From assembly GCF_040054535.1 (NCBI RefSeq), contig NC_090785.1:6879501-6943500 (forward strand): a stretch of DNA of 64,000 nt, read 5' to 3'. Both the position numbers and the translations under genes were made by a program. Origin of the DNA: Antennarius striatus. Its lineage: Eukaryota > Chordata > Actinopteri > Lophiiformes > Antennariidae. Below are positions 63,171 to 64,000 of this stretch, piece by piece. Numbering within the stretch: position 1 is the first letter of the stretch; every line of letters begins with the position of its first letter. The notes beneath the pieces were generated by a model. It searched no databases. It was not told the origin of the DNA and worked only from the letters and a program-made list of their open reading frames with translations.

Positions 63171-63799
63171 ATCCAAAAATCACTTTACAAAAACAGTAAT
63201 TTGGTCAGTGTGACATCATGTCTTTAAAAATAGCATTTTTTAAAATTTGTGACAAAAAATAGTTAAACCACAAAGCATTTTTTTTTACAATTCGGCCATG
63301 AAGACCACTTATTCATATCCGTATTGAAATAACCAAAAGTGACACTTCATTTAGAGCTTGGGTATACCATATTATTTTTCATTGTCAATATTGATGAATG
63401 GTAATGCATTCTCACAGCTAAACATGTTTGTTCATGATGCGGTTAGCATGACAAAGTACTTTGAAAGGTTAAATAAATATAATTCACAAAATAGTATCAC
63501 CTTGTAACCAATGCAACATTTAAGATGAATAGTAATATAGCAGTAACCAATAACATACAATCTCCAGTTACATTTGATTTTGCAGCCATGTCTTTGAAAA
63601 GATATACTGTATATACCCATACATACATCACAAAACAATAGGGTGGTAATTGGCTCAAGTGCAAAATGTACATATTACAATATTCCCAACCGGAATCCAT
63701 TTTTACAAACAGTACAACAAAATCATTTCCCCAGATTATGTTTGCAATCACAGAAGCAAACAAAATTTAAAAAGACATCCCGCTTGAAGGTGCGATTCT

Positions 63800-64000
<201 letters not shown>

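Larger units (their letters stand above)
62880..63799. other. Convergent 3' regions of MCTS1 and C1GALT1C1
   Basis: AT-rich UTR sequence. AATAAA for MCTS1 is at 63020-63025. A minus-strand AATAAA for C1GALT1C1 is at 63165-63170. The two transcript ends are thus about 100-150 bp apart. No ORF is recognised. Confidence 0.5.

Overview
This window is vertebrate nuclear DNA, almost certainly from a teleost fish. The exon-intron genes with GT-AG introns translate into clear orthologues of human Xq24 genes. The dispersed repeats (an RTE-clade LINE of the Rex3/Expander kind, a decayed Tc1/mariner element and a widespread fish repeat) are typical of ray-finned fishes, probably a percomorph. The species cannot be fixed from sequence alone.

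Layout, left to right: RPL39 (-, only exon 2 in the window), an unrecognised short + strand ORF, UPF3B (-), NDUFA1 (+), NKAP (-, with a nearly intact LINE in intron 5), ZBTB33/Kaiso (+), TMEM255A (-), ATP1B4 (+), LAMP2 (-, with three alternative last exons and a truncated LINE in intron 8), CUL4B (-, with a Tc1-like fossil in intron 7), MCTS1 (+) and the C-terminal end of C1GALT1C1 (-, cut by the window edge). Order and orientation match what I know of human Xq24. The mammalian retrogene RNF113A and AKAP14 are not seen between UPF3B and NKAP. Every multi-exon model was read exon by exon: splice sites were located, phases carry through, and predicted lengths (UPF3B 458 aa, NDUFA1 70, NKAP 393, TMEM255A 326, ATP1B4 342, LAMP2 420-421, CUL4B 865, MCTS1 181) are close to the human proteins.

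The genes are not an operon. They are mostly housekeeping genes: ribosome and mRNA surveillance (RPL39, UPF3B, MCTS1), respiratory complex I (NDUFA1), transcription and splicing (NKAP, ZBTB33), ubiquitin ligation (CUL4B), lysosome (LAMP2) and O-glycosylation (C1GALT1C1). Two membrane-protein genes, TMEM255A and ATP1B4, are probably tissue-restricted. Head-to-head pairs (UPF3B/NDUFA1, NKAP/ZBTB33, TMEM255A/ATP1B4, CUL4B/MCTS1) share divergent upstream regions.

The most notable signals are: a U12-type AT-AC intron in CUL4B and a U12-type GT-AG intron in MCTS1; a LINE inserted ten bases inside an NKAP intron, with a target duplication that preserves the splice donor; a fish LAMP2 with all three A/B/C terminal exons; an 862-bp element with 16-bp terminal inverted repeats just after the ZBTB33 stop codon, carrying a perfect 15-bp hairpin; clusters of GCTAAC/GTTAGC-type hexamers near housekeeping gene starts; and a candidate orphan exon downstream of ZBTB33. 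I saw no evidence of a wholly new multi-gene system.
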